This document shows, piece after piece, positions 1-9,494 of a DNA stretch of 30,662 nucleotides (position 1 is the first letter of the stretch; the number at the start of each line of letters is the position of its first letter). The position numbers and the translations under genes are program-made. The DNA is taken from the NCBI GenBank assembly GCA_038101125.1, contig JAYNVZ010000011.1:1-30662 (forward strand). The letters run 5' to 3'. This DNA comes from GCA-2698665 sp038101125 (lineage in GTDB: Bacteria; Pseudomonadota; Gammaproteobacteria; GCA-002705445; GCA-002716945). Under the pieces are notes generated by a model, which worked only from the letters and a program-made list of their open reading frames with translations, did not search any database and was not told where the DNA came from.

Positions 1-134
1 ACATTGGACTACACCTGCTACCTGTAAGCGGCGGAAATGCTTTTATGTATGTACAATATTATGAAGAAAACTTCTTCAAAGACGCTGTTATTAATATTAA
101 GGAAAATAAGAAAAAAGAATTAGATGATTTATAA
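1..134 (+). CDS. C-terminal end of an unidentified protein (partial)
   Basis: The open frame enters from the left edge (first complete codon at 3) and ends with TAA at 132-134, giving 43 visible residues. The visible part begins with a mildly hydrophobic stretch (IGLHLLPVSGGNAFMYV) and ends in a lysine- and acid-rich tail. This could be the cytoplasmic tail after a membrane segment, but too little is present to assign a family. It converges on the tmRNA gene with only five bases between them, so the two transcripts must end almost on top of each other. No terminator hairpin is visible. It does not look like SmpB, which is often found beside tmRNA. Confidence 0.6.
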   Translation, partial: IGLHLLPVSGGNAFMYVQYYEENFFKDAVINIKENKKKELDDL

Positions 135-139
135 TCAAT

Positions 140-482
140 TGGAGGCGGCGGGAATCGAACCCGCGTCCGAGAGAACTCAGCCATTGGTACTACATGTTTA
201 GTTTATCTTTAATTTAATTATTAAGCTGACGACAAACAATCTACTTAATAACTGTCTTGTTTTAATTTAACAGTGTAATAACAAGAATATACACTGCGGT
301 CTTATCATTATGACTTCAGTACAAAGCATATAAGCCTACTCTGAGTGAAGCTAGCGGCAGTTAGGCTGCTAGAGCTAAAGGTTTATTTTCAGCGTTTATA
401 GTTTTTTAGTTATTTAACGAGTAACTAAAAGCTCGACATGCACCTCAGGATTTGCAACCCACGTCGAAACCAGGTCGCCCCC
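140..482 (-). ncRNA. ssrA: tmRNA (transfer-messenger RNA), one-piece type
   Basis: tmRNA rescues stalled ribosomes and adds a degradation tag. On the minus strand the 5' end starts GGGGGCGACCTGG at 482, and the 3' end has a T-arm (GGGTTCGATTCCC) and an acceptor strand ending in CCTCC plus discriminator A at 140. The first seven bases pair with the last seven before the discriminator, with one G-U. The resume frame begins with GCT at 391-393 and reads AENKPLALAA before TAA at 361-363. That is a typical proteobacterial tag ending in LAA-type hydrophobic residues. CCA is not encoded (the next bases are ATT), so CCA must be added after transcription. About 343 nt is a normal length for the one-piece form, which excludes the permuted two-piece tmRNA of alphaproteobacteria. 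Confidence 0.97.
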
Positions 483-498
483 GTAAATGTTCCGTTAT

Positions 499-525
499 AT
501 TATATTCAATATGATCTATTAGCAA
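499..525 (-). promoter_or_regulatory. putative sigma-70 promoter for tmRNA
   Basis: Read on the minus strand, TTGCTA (525-520) is followed by overlapping TATAAT/TAATAT (504-497). The perfect TATAAT lies 15 bases from the -35; the overlapping TAATAT gives 17. Transcription would start about ten bases before the mature 5' end at 482, consistent with RNase P trimming. The 90-base gap 483-572 also has to hold a purL promoter on the other strand. The only candidate there is TATACT at 551-556, with no clear -35 box. Confidence 0.45.
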
Positions 526-572
526 TATGCAATACTAATTAAAGTAAATTTATACTAAAATATAAGTAAATT

Positions 573-3500
573 ATGCCCGATCACATATACATATTTATAG
601 ATTCAGTACTTATTAGAGATAGCAAAGCAGGGTTGGTTGCCAATAATTCTAGAAAAGTGTCTATAAAATATCAGAATATATATAAGTTCTCATATAAAAC
701 ATTATTAACTAAAAATCAGCTCAAAACTTTAAAAAAGCTTCTAAGATGCAACAATCAATTATCCGAAGAGGATATATCAAAAAATTCTATAATTGTTGGT
801 AACAGATCAAGTTATAAATCTCCATGGTCAGAAAAAGCTAGACAAATAATCCTAAATTGTGGTTTCGATGATACTTTAAAAATAGATCATTTAAGACTTT
901 ATGATATTACTGACAAGAACCAATTAGCTAAAGTTAAAGCCTGCCCAGNNNNNNNNNNTTGATAAAATGACTGAGGTATTATTTTTAAAAAAGAATGATA
1001 TTATTAGATATCTTTTTTTCAACGAAAATCTTAAAAAGAAATCAGCTCTTAATTATATATCACTACAATCAATTGCTAATTATAATAAAAAAATGGGCTT
1101 AGCCTTAAGTGCTTTGGAGATAGAGTATTTAAAAAAAATGTACATAAAGCTGAAAAGATCTCCAACTGATGTTGAGTTAATGATGTTTGCTCAAATTAAT
1201 TCTGAGCATTGTAGACATAAAATATTCAATTCACAGTTAAATATTGATAATTCTATCAAACCACTTTCGTTATTTAAGTTAATCAAACGTACATATAAAA
1301 AAAACAACAATGATGTAGTATCAGCTTATACAGATAACTGCTCAATTATAAAATCTGATAAGACTAAATTTTTGTCTACAGATATTTCTACAAAAAAATA
1401 TAAATATATTTCGGAAAATGGTCTATATATAATCAAAGCAGAAACCCATAATCATCCAACTGCTATATCACCTCATGCTGGTGCAGCTACAGGATCGGGT
1501 GGTGAATTGAGAGATGAAGGTGCTACTGGATTAGGATCTCTCCCGAAAGTTGGTTTCACAGGTTACACATTATCAAATTTAAATATTCCTGATCAGAAAA
1601 ATATTTGGGAAAAATCTTCTATTAGCAAACCATCTAGAATCAAGTCTGCTCTTGACATAATAATAGAAGCTCCTATTGGAGCTGCTTCCTATAATAACGA
1701 ATTTGGCAGACCAAATATTTTTGGATATTTTAGAACTTGTGAATTCAGTATTTCTAATAAAAATAAAAATATTAAAGCTATTGGCTATCATAAGCCTATT
1801 ATGCTTGCTGGTGGTATAGGAAGCATAAGATACAACCATACATATAAATCGAAACTATCTGATGGTGATTTAGTCATAATTCTGGGTGGACCATCATATG
1901 TAATTGGTATTGGTGGTGGCGCAGCCTCATCATTATCATCTGGCTCAAGTACAGAAGATTTAGATTTTTCGTCTGTTCAAAGAGACAACCCTGAAATTGA
2001 ACGACGATGCCAAGAAGTTATCAATCAATGTGTATACCTAAATGACCGTACTCCGATTAAGAGTATCCATGATATAGGCGCAGGTGGGCTATGTAATGCT
2101 GTACCTGAAATTGTTCATGAATCAAAAATGGGCGCAAATATAAAAATGTCCAGTATTCCTTTGGGTGAAGACTCAATGTCACCCCTAGAGATATGGTGTA
2201 ATGAATCTCAAGAGAGATATGTAATCATTGTTAACAAGAATAATCTGTCGTTATTTGACAGTATATGTAAAAGAGAAAATTGCCCTTACTCTACTATTGG
2301 CCATGTTACAAAAAGACCATATCTACAAGTATTTGACTTGGATGATAAAACGAAAGTAATTGATTTGCCAATGAATTTTTTGTTAGGGAAGCCCCCAATC
2401 GAATCAATAAATATTAATGGTTATAAGAAAGAAAATTCTGAAAAAAATGTAAAATCACTATCTTTTTTGGAGAGCGCTAAAAATATTCTAATGCTACCTT
2501 CTGTGTCTGATAAAAGCTTTTTAATCACAATCGGCGATAGATCTGTTACAGGATTAGTATCTCGCGATCAAATGATTGGTCCACATCAGATCCCCGTCTC
2601 TGATATTGGTATCACATCTTCAAATATTGGATCTAAAAACGGTCAAGTTTTGACAATAGGGGAAAGACCAATGATCGCTATCTCTGATCCTGAGGCATCG
2701 GCAGAGATATCTCTTGGTGAGGTAATCACAAATATTTCTAGTAGTCATATTAAAGATTTATCTAAAATAAAGATATCAGCCAATTGGATGGCGTCATCAA
2801 AAAATAAAAATGAAATAGAAGGCCTGTATTGTGCTGTAAAAAAAGTTTCAGAGCTTTGCCAATACTTTGATATAACTATACCAGTAGGAAAGGACTCCCT
2901 TTCTATGAATACATCATGGTCTCAAAATAAATCTATTAAACAAGTTGAGAGTCCAGTGAGTTTGATACTTTCTGCTTTTAGTTCAATAGATGATATTAAT
3001 GATTATAAGTCTCCAGATATAAAAGGAAATGGTAATTTATTCTTGATTGACCTAGGAGATGGTAAAAATAGATTAGGCGGATCATCATTCCATCAAATAC
3101 ATAATATTATTAGTCATGACGTACCCAGGCTGGACAATAAAGATAATTTAGTTAATTTTTTCAAATTCATTCAAAAACTTCATAAAAATAAATTAATTGA
3201 ATCATATCATGATAAATCTGATGGAGGTCTTTTTGTTACATTATCTGAAATGGCTCTCGCGGGAAATAAATCAATTATTATCAACAAGAGTTTAGAAAGA
3301 TATTATTCAGATGATTTGATGAAAAAATTCTTTTTTAATGAAGAACTTGGAGCTGTAGTTGAAATAAATAAAAAAAGAGCTAAAGATTTTATGAGTATAG
3401 TTTCAAGCTACAAACTAGAACATCTTATAATCGATCTAGGAGATACAAAGAATACTATTAAACCAAGTATAACTATTAAGTCGGATAAAGATATTATTAT

Positions 3501-4443
3501 ATCTCTTCCGGAGATAAGGCGCTATTGGAGTAAATTATCTTATGATATTCAGAAGCTTCGAGATAATCCTAAGACTGCAAAAGATGAGTATGTGGGTAAA
3601 ATTAATCTGCATAAAAAAATGATCAAACAAAAAGATAAATTGAGCTTTAATTTGAAAGACCCTCTAAAAGTTAAGAAGAAATTTGCAAGAAAACCCAAAG
3701 TTGCGATACTACGCGAGCAAGGGGTTAATGGGCATAAAGAAATGGCGCATTCTTTTATACAAACTGGATTTGATGCCCATGATATCCATATAAATGATTT
3801 AATCAGTGGAGATATAGATATCAATAAGTACGAAGGATTGGTCGCATGCGGAGGGTTTTCATATGGGGATGTTTTAGGCGCAGGAACAGGGTGGTCCAAT
3901 AAGATTTTATATAATGATAAAATTAGGAATAATTTAGAATTGTTCTTTTCTAGTCATAATAAGTTTGCATTAGGTGTATGTAATGGTTGTCAGATGTTAT
4001 CTCAACTTAAAGAAATAATACCTGGAACATCACATTGGCCACGGTTTGTAAGAAATGTATCAAACCAATTTGAAGCTAGATTATCTAGAATCAAGATTAA
4101 TAAGTCAAAATCTATCTTTTTTAAAGGTATGGAGGGATCGATCCTACCCGTGATAGTTTCGCATGGTGAAGGTAGAGCAATATTTATGAATAATCAAGAT
4201 AGTAAAAAAGGTATAATTAATTATGTGGATCAAAATAATAAGATTTCTATGAGGTATCCATTTAACCCTAATGGGTCATTAAATGGCTCAAATGGTTTCA
4301 CAAATAATGATGGAAGAGTGACCATTCTTATGCCTCACCCCGAGAGGTTGTATGAGATAAGTCAATATTCATATATTTCATCAGATTGGCAGATATCTCC
4401 ATGGACGAAATTTTTTATTAATGCGCGTGAGTGGTTAAAATAA
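573..4443 (+). CDS. purL: phosphoribosylformylglycinamidine synthase, single-chain PurL (interrupted by assembly gap)
   Basis: PurL converts FGAR, glutamine and ATP to FGAM in purine synthesis. The part before the 10-N gap (125 residues) is the N-terminal domain, including SPWSEKARQIILNCG. The part after it (1160 residues from codon 961) carries the synthetase domains (AQINSEHCRHKIFN, KAETHNHPTAISP, GATGLG, GGGAASS, CNESQERY, GDRSVTG, PVGKDSLSM). It ends with the glutaminase domain: nucleophile Cys in GVCNGCQM (codon 3979-3981) and His/Glu in PHPER (4336-4344). The total is about 1285 residues plus the gap, matching the large beta/gammaproteobacterial enzyme. The two halves are in different frames only because the N run is not a multiple of three. 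The ATG at 967 is internal and not a start. No clear Shine-Dalgarno precedes the ATG at 573. The stop overlaps the msrP start (TAATG). Confidence 0.96.
949..958. other. assembly gap (10 N) inside purL
   Basis: Ten undetermined bases interrupt the purL reading frame. To join the flanking frames, the true number of missing bases must be a multiple of three. In an alignment recalled from E. coli PurL (ELHDRM against CP?DKM here), almost no residues appear to be missing. The run is therefore probably a placeholder and not a measured length. Confidence 0.9.
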
Positions 4444-5369
4444 TGTCAAAGTATAATTTAGATAAAGAAAATTCTATAACTGATGAAATCTATTTCAGAA
4501 ATAGAAGAAAAATAATGTCATCCAGTCTAGGTATCCCTTTTCTGCTAAATTCTAGTCTATTTGCTTCAACCCAAAAAAATTTACCTTTTATTAAAGATAC
4601 TGAATTTAGTACTAATGAACAGACAAATACAATAAAACAAATCACTTCTTATAATAATTTTTACGAGCTAGGTTCAGGGAAACGTGATCCTATGTTTAAC
4701 TCCGATAAACTAAAAACTGATGAGTGGACATTAACTATAGATGGATTAGTAGAAAAGCCACTTGTTCTAAGTATGGATGACTTAATAAAAAGATATCAAT
4801 TAGAAGAGAGGATATATAGATTGAGATGCGTAGAAGCATGGTCGATGGTTGTTCCATGGATAGGCTTCGAGCTTAGGCATATATTAAAAGAAGTTAAACC
4901 TCTCTATAATGCTAAATATGTATCTTTTGAATCTATTCTTGATCCTGAAAACTTACCTGGTCAAAAAAGGAATGTTTTGAATTGGCCCTATAGAGAAGGT
5001 TTGAGAATGGATGAAGCTTTAAACCCACTGGCACTAATTTCTGTTGGATTATATGGTAAAGTTATGCCTAACCAAAATGGAGCTCCTGTTCGATTAATTG
5101 TTCCATGGAAATATGGATTCAAAAGTATTAAATCAATCGTAAAGATTTCGTTTGTAGAAGATGAGCCAATATGCACCTGGAATCAACAAGCTCCTGATGA
5201 ATATGGTTTTTATTCAAATGTTAATCCATATGTTGATCACCCAAGATGGAGCCAAAAGAGAGAGAGAAGAATTGGAGAATTTGGCAAAAGAGATACTTTA
5301 TTGTTTAATGGCTACAGCAAGTTTGTTAATAATCTATATACTGGCATGGATCTAGAAAAATTCTTTTAA
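4443..5369 (+). CDS. msrP: periplasmic methionine-sulfoxide reductase catalytic subunit MsrP (YedY), molybdoenzyme
   Basis: MsrP reduces methionine sulfoxide in periplasmic proteins, using a molybdopterin cofactor and electrons from MsrQ. The start at 4443 overlaps the purL stop (TAATG); an in-frame ATG at 4431 lies inside purL and is less likely. The 308-residue protein has a twin-arginine signal (NRRKIM, residues 20-25, then a hydrophobic stretch to about 41). The sulfite-oxidase-fold core includes RLRCVEAWSMVVPW, where Cys129 is the expected molybdenum ligand. Further family blocks are GLYGKVMPNQNGAP and IVPWKYGFKSIKSI. It is slightly shorter than E. coli MsrP (334). One base separates it from msrQ, so the two are co-transcribed. 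Its downstream neighbour soxB raises the possibility of a link to sulfur oxidation, but sequence similarity is to MsrP and not to SoxC. Confidence 0.93.
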   Translation: MSKYNLDKENSITDEIYFRNRRKIMSSSLGIPFLLNSSLFASTQKNLPFIKDTEFSTNEQTNTIKQITSYNNFYELGSGKRDPMFNSDKLKTDEWTLTIDGLVEKPLVLSMDDLIKRYQLEERIYRLRCVEAWSMVVPWIGFELRHILKEVKPLYNAKYVSFESILDPENLPGQKRNVLNWPYREGLRMDEALNPLALISVGLYGKVMPNQNGAPVRLIVPWKYGFKSIKSIVKISFVEDEPICTWNQQAPDEYGFYSNVNPYVDHPRWSQKRERRIGEFGKRDTLLFNGYSKFVNNLYTGMDLEKFF

Positions 5370-5370
5370 G

Positions 5371-5922
5371 ATGTATCAAATAATTGTAACTTATACCTTT
5401 GTTATCACGCCGCTTGTATTTATAATATTTAACATCCTATTTAATAGCGCCATAATCAATCCTTTTTCTTATTTAATAATTTCTACTGGTTACATTTCTA
5501 TGTCTCTTTTAATAATGGTATTATTTATACCACTGTTTAAACCAATAAAGGACTTTTTTGATAGAAAAATATTTGGACTTTCAGCATTTAGCTATACTTT
5601 AGTTCATCTTTTACTATATATTATAGATAATAATATTTCCCTGAAGTATTTGTATGCTGATCTCTCTAGCTTATTATATATCCAAGTTGGTTATATAGCT
5701 TTTTTGCTGTTCTTGCCTCTTGTTTTTACTTCAACAATTAAGGCTAAATTAGCTCTAAAGAATAATTGGTTCAAAATTCATCGGTTGATTTACATAATTA
5801 TTCCACTATCATTTATACATTATTATCTGATAATTAAAGCAGATTATTTATTATTCTTTATTTATCTAATAATGTTTATTTTAATATTGATTCTAAAAAA
5901 AAGGATTATCTCTAATGAATAG
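5371..5922 (+). CDS. msrQ: MsrQ (YedZ), heme b membrane subunit feeding electrons to MsrP
   Basis: This is an integral inner-membrane protein of 183 residues with about six hydrophobic helices, belonging to the ferric-reductase-like transmembrane family. It passes electrons from the respiratory chain or a flavin reductase to MsrP. Candidate heme-ligand histidines are His79 (YTLVHLLLY), His137 (WFKIHRLIYI) and His150 (SFIHYYLI). The 13-residue spacing of the last two matches my recollection of E. coli MsrQ. It is somewhat shorter than the E. coli protein at the N-terminus. It starts one base after msrP and its last eight bases overlap soxB, so msrP-msrQ-soxB should be translated in a coupled way. 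Confidence 0.93.
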   Translation: MYQIIVTYTFVITPLVFIIFNILFNSAIINPFSYLIISTGYISMSLLIMVLFIPLFKPIKDFFDRKIFGLSAFSYTLVHLLLYIIDNNISLKYLYADLSSLLYIQVGYIAFLLFLPLVFTSTIKAKLALKNNWFKIHRLIYIIIPLSFIHYYLIIKADYLLFFIYLIMFILILILKKRIISNE

Positions 5923-7639
5923 AAGAGAGTTTGTTCAATTTTTATTAGCAGGTTGCGCGGCAGGTATAGTAAGACCGAGCTTTGGTAATGCTACAGTAAA
6001 TTATAACCTTAAACCTTTTGGGAATCTTAGGTTAATGCACATAACAGATACTCATGCTCAGTTAGAGCCAATGTATTTTAGAGAACCAAATTTTAATTTA
6101 GGCGTAGGTGAAAATAAAAATAGACCGCCACATATTGTTGGTGAAAAATTACTTAACTTTTATTCAATTGATAGCTCACTACTTAAACATGCTTATACAC
6201 ATCTCGATTTTAATAAACATGCAAAACAGTTTGGTAAATTTGGAGGGTATGCACACCTTAAAACATTAATTGACTCATTAAAATCTCAAGTCAATGATAA
6301 TTGCTTATTACTTGATGGTGGTGATACTTGGCAAGGCAGTGGTTTATCATATTTAGAAAATGGTAGAGACATGGTTGCTGCCTCTAATTTATTAGGAGTT
6401 GATGTAATGACTGGCCATTGGGAATTTACATATGGAGAAGAAACCTTTATAGATAATTTAAAAAACTTTAATGGAGATTTCGTTGCACAGAATATTTCAC
6501 TTACTGAAGAAGCAATATTCGATGGTTTAGAGCCTAAAGATGATGATAATCATTTTCAGAAACCTTATGTCATTAAAGTAATAAATGGAGCAAGAGTAGC
6601 TATAATTGGACAAGCTTTTCCATATACACCTATCGCAAACCCAAAAAGATTAATTCCCAACTTAACATTTGGCATTAGAGATGCTGAATTACAGGAGCTC
6701 ATTAATAATGTTAAGAAAAAAGAAAAACCATCAGTGATAATTTTACTTTCTCATAATGGTGTAGATGTAGATAAAAAAATGGCATCGAAAGTAAGCGGGT
6801 TAGATATAATCTTTGGTGGACATACACACGATGTCTTGCCAGAGCCTATAATTGTAAAAAATAACCTTAATTCAACCTTAGTAATAAACTCAGGTTGCAA
6901 CGGTAAGTTTGTCTCCGTCCTTGATTTGGATATACAAAGAACAACGTTTAATTATCGTTATAAGCTACTGCCTGTTCTATCTAATCAGATTAATCCATCT
7001 AAAGAAATGAATAAACTTATCATGAATTATAGTAAGCCTCATTCCCATCATCTAAACGAGGTAATAGGTAAGGCTAATACTGATCTTTATAGAAGAGGGA
7101 ACTTCAATGGATCATTTGATAAATTAATTTGTGATTCAATGACAAATATCCTGGATGCCGAGATTTCACTCTCTCCAGGGTTTAGGTGGGGGCCTACTGT
7201 CTTGGCTAACGAAGAAATTAAAATGTCAGACATATATAATCATACCGCGATAACTTATCCTAATGTCTATCGAAGAGAATTAACGGGAGAGAGTATTAAG
7301 AATATCCTCGAAGATGTTGCGGATAATATATTCAATCCGGACCCATATCTTCAACAAGGCGGTGATATGGTTAGAACCACCGGTATTAGTTATAAAATAA
7401 CTCCACGAAATAAGATAAACAAAAGATTAAGCGATATAAGAACAAAAGACGGTAAACAATTGATAAATAACAAGAAATATATAGTATGTGGATGGGCTAG
7501 TGTTAATTCAGAAGAGATAGGTAAGCCGATATGGGATATTACAAGAGAATACTTAAGTGACATAAAATACTATGACTTAGCCGATATAAAGCAACCACGT
7601 GTATTACTAGAAGATGATAATTTTGGGCTAGAAACTTAG
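5915..7639 (+). CDS. soxB: thiosulfohydrolase SoxB, dinuclear-metal periplasmic enzyme
   Basis: SoxB hydrolyses the terminal sulfone from the SoxY-bound sulfur chain in periplasmic thiosulfate oxidation, releasing sulfate. The 574-residue length is normal. The N-terminus MNRREFVQFLLAGCAAG is a twin-arginine signal. Metal-site motifs of the calcineurin/5'-nucleotidase fold follow: HITDTH (Asp45, His47), DGGDTW (Asp137), GHWEFTYG (His168), LLSHNG (His280) and GGHTHD (His303, His305). The GHWEFTYG form, in place of GNHEFD of ordinary 5'-nucleotidases, and the SGCNGKFV block are SoxB hallmarks. No other sox genes are in the window, so SoxXAYZ would have to be elsewhere. An LAGC lipobox-like sequence sits inside the signal (Cys14), but the hydrophobic stretch continues beyond it. 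Cleavage after GNA (residue 26) is equally possible. Confidence 0.95.
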   Translation: MNRREFVQFLLAGCAAGIVRPSFGNATVNYNLKPFGNLRLMHITDTHAQLEPMYFREPNFNLGVGENKNRPPHIVGEKLLNFYSIDSSLLKHAYTHLDFNKHAKQFGKFGGYAHLKTLIDSLKSQVNDNCLLLDGGDTWQGSGLSYLENGRDMVAASNLLGVDVMTGHWEFTYGEETFIDNLKNFNGDFVAQNISLTEEAIFDGLEPKDDDNHFQKPYVIKVINGARVAIIGQAFPYTPIANPKRLIPNLTFGIRDAELQELINNVKKKEKPSVIILLSHNGVDVDKKMASKVSGLDIIFGGHTHDVLPEPIIVKNNLNSTLVINSGCNGKFVSVLDLDIQRTTFNYRYKLLPVLSNQINPSKEMNKLIMNYSKPHSHHLNEVIGKANTDLYRRGNFNGSFDKLICDSMTNILDAEISLSPGFRWGPTVLANEEIKMSDIYNHTAITYPNVYRRELTGESIKNILEDVADNIFNPDPYLQQGGDMVRTTGISYKITPRNKINKRLSDIRTKDGKQLINNKKYIVCGWASVNSEEIGKPIWDITREYLSDIKYYDLADIKQPRVLLEDDNFGLET

Positions 7640-7698
7640 TTACAAGAAAAATAGAAAATGTTAATATTTCATTTGGATTCACATAGTATTTTTGGAAA

Positions 7699-7704
7699 AA
7701 GGAG
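7699..7704 (+). promoter_or_regulatory. Shine-Dalgarno AAGGAG deciding the glyA start
   Basis: AAGGAG lies five bases before the ATG at 7710. This places the glyA start there and not at the in-frame TTG at 7692, which lies upstream of this ribosome-binding site. Few other genes in the window have such a strong site, consistent with high expression of glyA. Confidence 0.85.
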
Positions 7705-7709
7705 ACCTT

Positions 7710-8981
7710 ATGTTTGACGTAGATATGAAAATTGCTGGTTTTGATGATGAGCTAAATGATGCCATCAAAAAAGAGATAATAAGACAAGAAGAGCACGTAG
7801 AACTGATTGCGTCAGAAAATTATGCAAGTCCGAGGGTCCTCGAGGCTCAAGGCTCTGTACTCACAAACAAATATGCAGAAGGATATCCTTATAAGAGGTA
7901 TTATGGTGGCTGTGAGAATGTAGACATTGCTGAACAATTGGCAATTGATCGATTAAAGGAAATCTATGGTGCTGATTATGCGAATGTTCAGCCGCATTCT
8001 GGATCTCAAGCAAATGCTGCAGTATATCTTGCGCTACTAAATGCCGGAGACACAATACTGGGAATGAGTCTAGATGCTGGTGGACATTTAACACATGGCT
8101 CTAAGGTTAACTTTTCTGGTAAATTATTTAATGCAGTTCAATATGGCATAGATGATAATGGCATGCTTGATTATGATGAAATAGAAAAATTAGCTGATGA
8201 ACATAAGCCAAAAATGGTTGTAGCTGGTTTTTCTGCTTACTCACAAGTAGTAGATTGGGAAAGAATGGCGCAAATTGCTAAGAAAGTTAATGCATACTTC
8301 ATGGTAGACATGGCTCATGTATCTGGATTAATTGCGGGTGGTGTTTATCCTTCTCCTGTACCATTTGCTGATGTTGTTACTTCAACTACTCATAAAACAC
8401 TGAGAGGCCCAAGAGGTGGAATAATCATTTGTAAATCAAATCCTGATTTAGAAAAGAAATTTAATTCTCTTGTATTCCCAGGAACTCAAGGTGGTCCACT
8501 AATGCATGTTATCGCAGCTAAGGCGGTTGCCTTCAAAGAGGCTTTAGAACCTGAGTTTAAAGAATACATGCAACAAGTAGTTCTTAATGCAAATGTTTTA
8601 GCTAAAACTATAATGGACAGAGGTTTTGATATAGTTTCTGGAGGAACTAAAAACCATCTGATGTTAGTAAGCCTTGTCAAGCAAGGACTGACAGGCAAGG
8701 CAGCTGATGCAGCACTTCATAAAGCTAATATTACTGTTAATAAAAATTCAGTTCCTAATGATCCTCAAAGCCCCTTTGTCACAAGCGGGATTAGGTTAGG
8801 CACGGCAGCTATAACCACAAGAGGTTTTAAGGAAGCTGAAACTACAGTTCTTGGAAATCTAATATGTGATGTACTGGATGACATTGAAAATGAGTCTAAT
8901 ATTAACTCTGTAAAAGAGAAAATATTGAACTTAACATCGCAGTTTCCTGTATATGCAACTAACAAAAAAGCTGTTGCGTAA
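7710..8981 (+). CDS. glyA: serine hydroxymethyltransferase
   Basis: This PLP enzyme interconverts serine plus tetrahydrofolate with glycine plus methylene-tetrahydrofolate, supplying one-carbon units for purines and thymidylate. It has 423 residues (E. coli 417). Family blocks include IASENYASPRVLEAQGS, LTNKYAEGYPYKRYYGGC, QPHSGSQAN, the PLP-lysine block TTHKTLRGPRGG, and SGIRLGTAA near the C-terminus. The ATG is fixed by AAGGAG five bases upstream. The 70-base gap after soxB contains a weak promoter-like pair, TTAATA (7661-7666) and TAGTAT (7684-7689), spaced 17 bases. It is followed 12 bases later by nrdR, beginning the widespread glyA-nrdR-rib-nusB order. Confidence 0.98.
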   Translation: MFDVDMKIAGFDDELNDAIKKEIIRQEEHVELIASENYASPRVLEAQGSVLTNKYAEGYPYKRYYGGCENVDIAEQLAIDRLKEIYGADYANVQPHSGSQANAAVYLALLNAGDTILGMSLDAGGHLTHGSKVNFSGKLFNAVQYGIDDNGMLDYDEIEKLADEHKPKMVVAGFSAYSQVVDWERMAQIAKKVNAYFMVDMAHVSGLIAGGVYPSPVPFADVVTSTTHKTLRGPRGGIIICKSNPDLEKKFNSLVFPGTQGGPLMHVIAAKAVAFKEALEPEFKEYMQQVVLNANVLAKTIMDRGFDIVSGGTKNHLMLVSLVKQGLTGKAADAALHKANITVNKNSVPNDPQSPFVTSGIRLGTAAITTRGFKEAETTVLGNLICDVLDDIENESNINSVKEKILNLTSQFPVYATNKKAVA

Positions 8982-8993
8982 GGATGGCTTAAA

Positions 8994-9494
8994 GTGCGCT
9001 GTCCATTTTGTGGAGAGCCTGAAACAAAGGTTATTGATTCGAGGCTAAGCTCTGAAACTAATGCTATAAAAAGGCGCAGAGAATGTATTTCATGTCAGAA
9101 ACGTTTTAATACTACAGAGCATTCTGAGTTATCGTATCCGAGAGTTATAAAATCAGACAAGTCATCTGAACTATTTTCTGAGGAAAAAATTAAAAAAGGT
9201 GTTAATTTAGCCTTGGAGAAAAGAATTAACCCAATAGAGGATATTGAGAATACTTTTGAAAATATCTTCCAGAAATGTTTAACTTTTACTGAAAAAGAAA
9301 TCTCATCTAAACACATAGGCGAAATTGTCATGAATGAGTTGCTGGGGCTTGACCATGTAGCATATCTAAGGTTTGCTTCTGTGTACCTTAATTTTGAAAA
9401 CAAGGATTCCTTTACTAAAATTATAAAAAACTTAGAAAAAGATTTATCTCCAGAAATGCGAAAACGTCAAAAACAGTTACTAGATGATGACTAA
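8994..9494 (+). CDS. nrdR: transcriptional repressor NrdR
   Basis: NrdR senses ATP/dATP and represses ribonucleotide reductase genes. It has 166 residues. The N-terminal zinc ribbon has Cys3, Cys6, Cys31 and Cys34 (MRCPFC ... ECISCQKRF), followed by an ATP-cone domain (PRVIKSDKSSELFSEEKIKKGV...). The start is GTG at 8994, fixed by the conserved MRCPFC. The gene overlaps ribD by 11 bases, as in many proteobacteria where nrdR heads the riboflavin operon. Confidence 0.97.
   Translation: MRCPFCGEPETKVIDSRLSSETNAIKRRRECISCQKRFNTTEHSELSYPRVIKSDKSSELFSEEKIKKGVNLALEKRINPIEDIENTFENIFQKCLTFTEKEISSKHIGEIVMNELLGLDHVAYLRFASVYLNFENKDSFTKIIKNLEKDLSPEMRKRQKQLLDDD

Noticed and set aside
967..969. ATG that could start a separate 1158-residue purL-like gene
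   Set aside because: The upstream frame 573-948 is the PurL N-terminal domain and the break coincides with the N run, so this ATG is internal.
5161..5355. Open frame on the plus strand inside msrP
   Set aside because: It lies wholly inside the well-supported msrP in another frame and has no motif or ribosome site.
4443..5369. SoxC (sulfane dehydrogenase) instead of MsrP
   Set aside because: The RLRCVEAWSMVVPW block and adjacent MsrQ match MsrP, and no SoxD follows.
5915..7639. Ordinary periplasmic 5'-nucleotidase (UshA-like)
   Set aside because: GHWEFTYG in place of GNHEFD, plus the SGCNGKFV block and Tat signal, fit SoxB.
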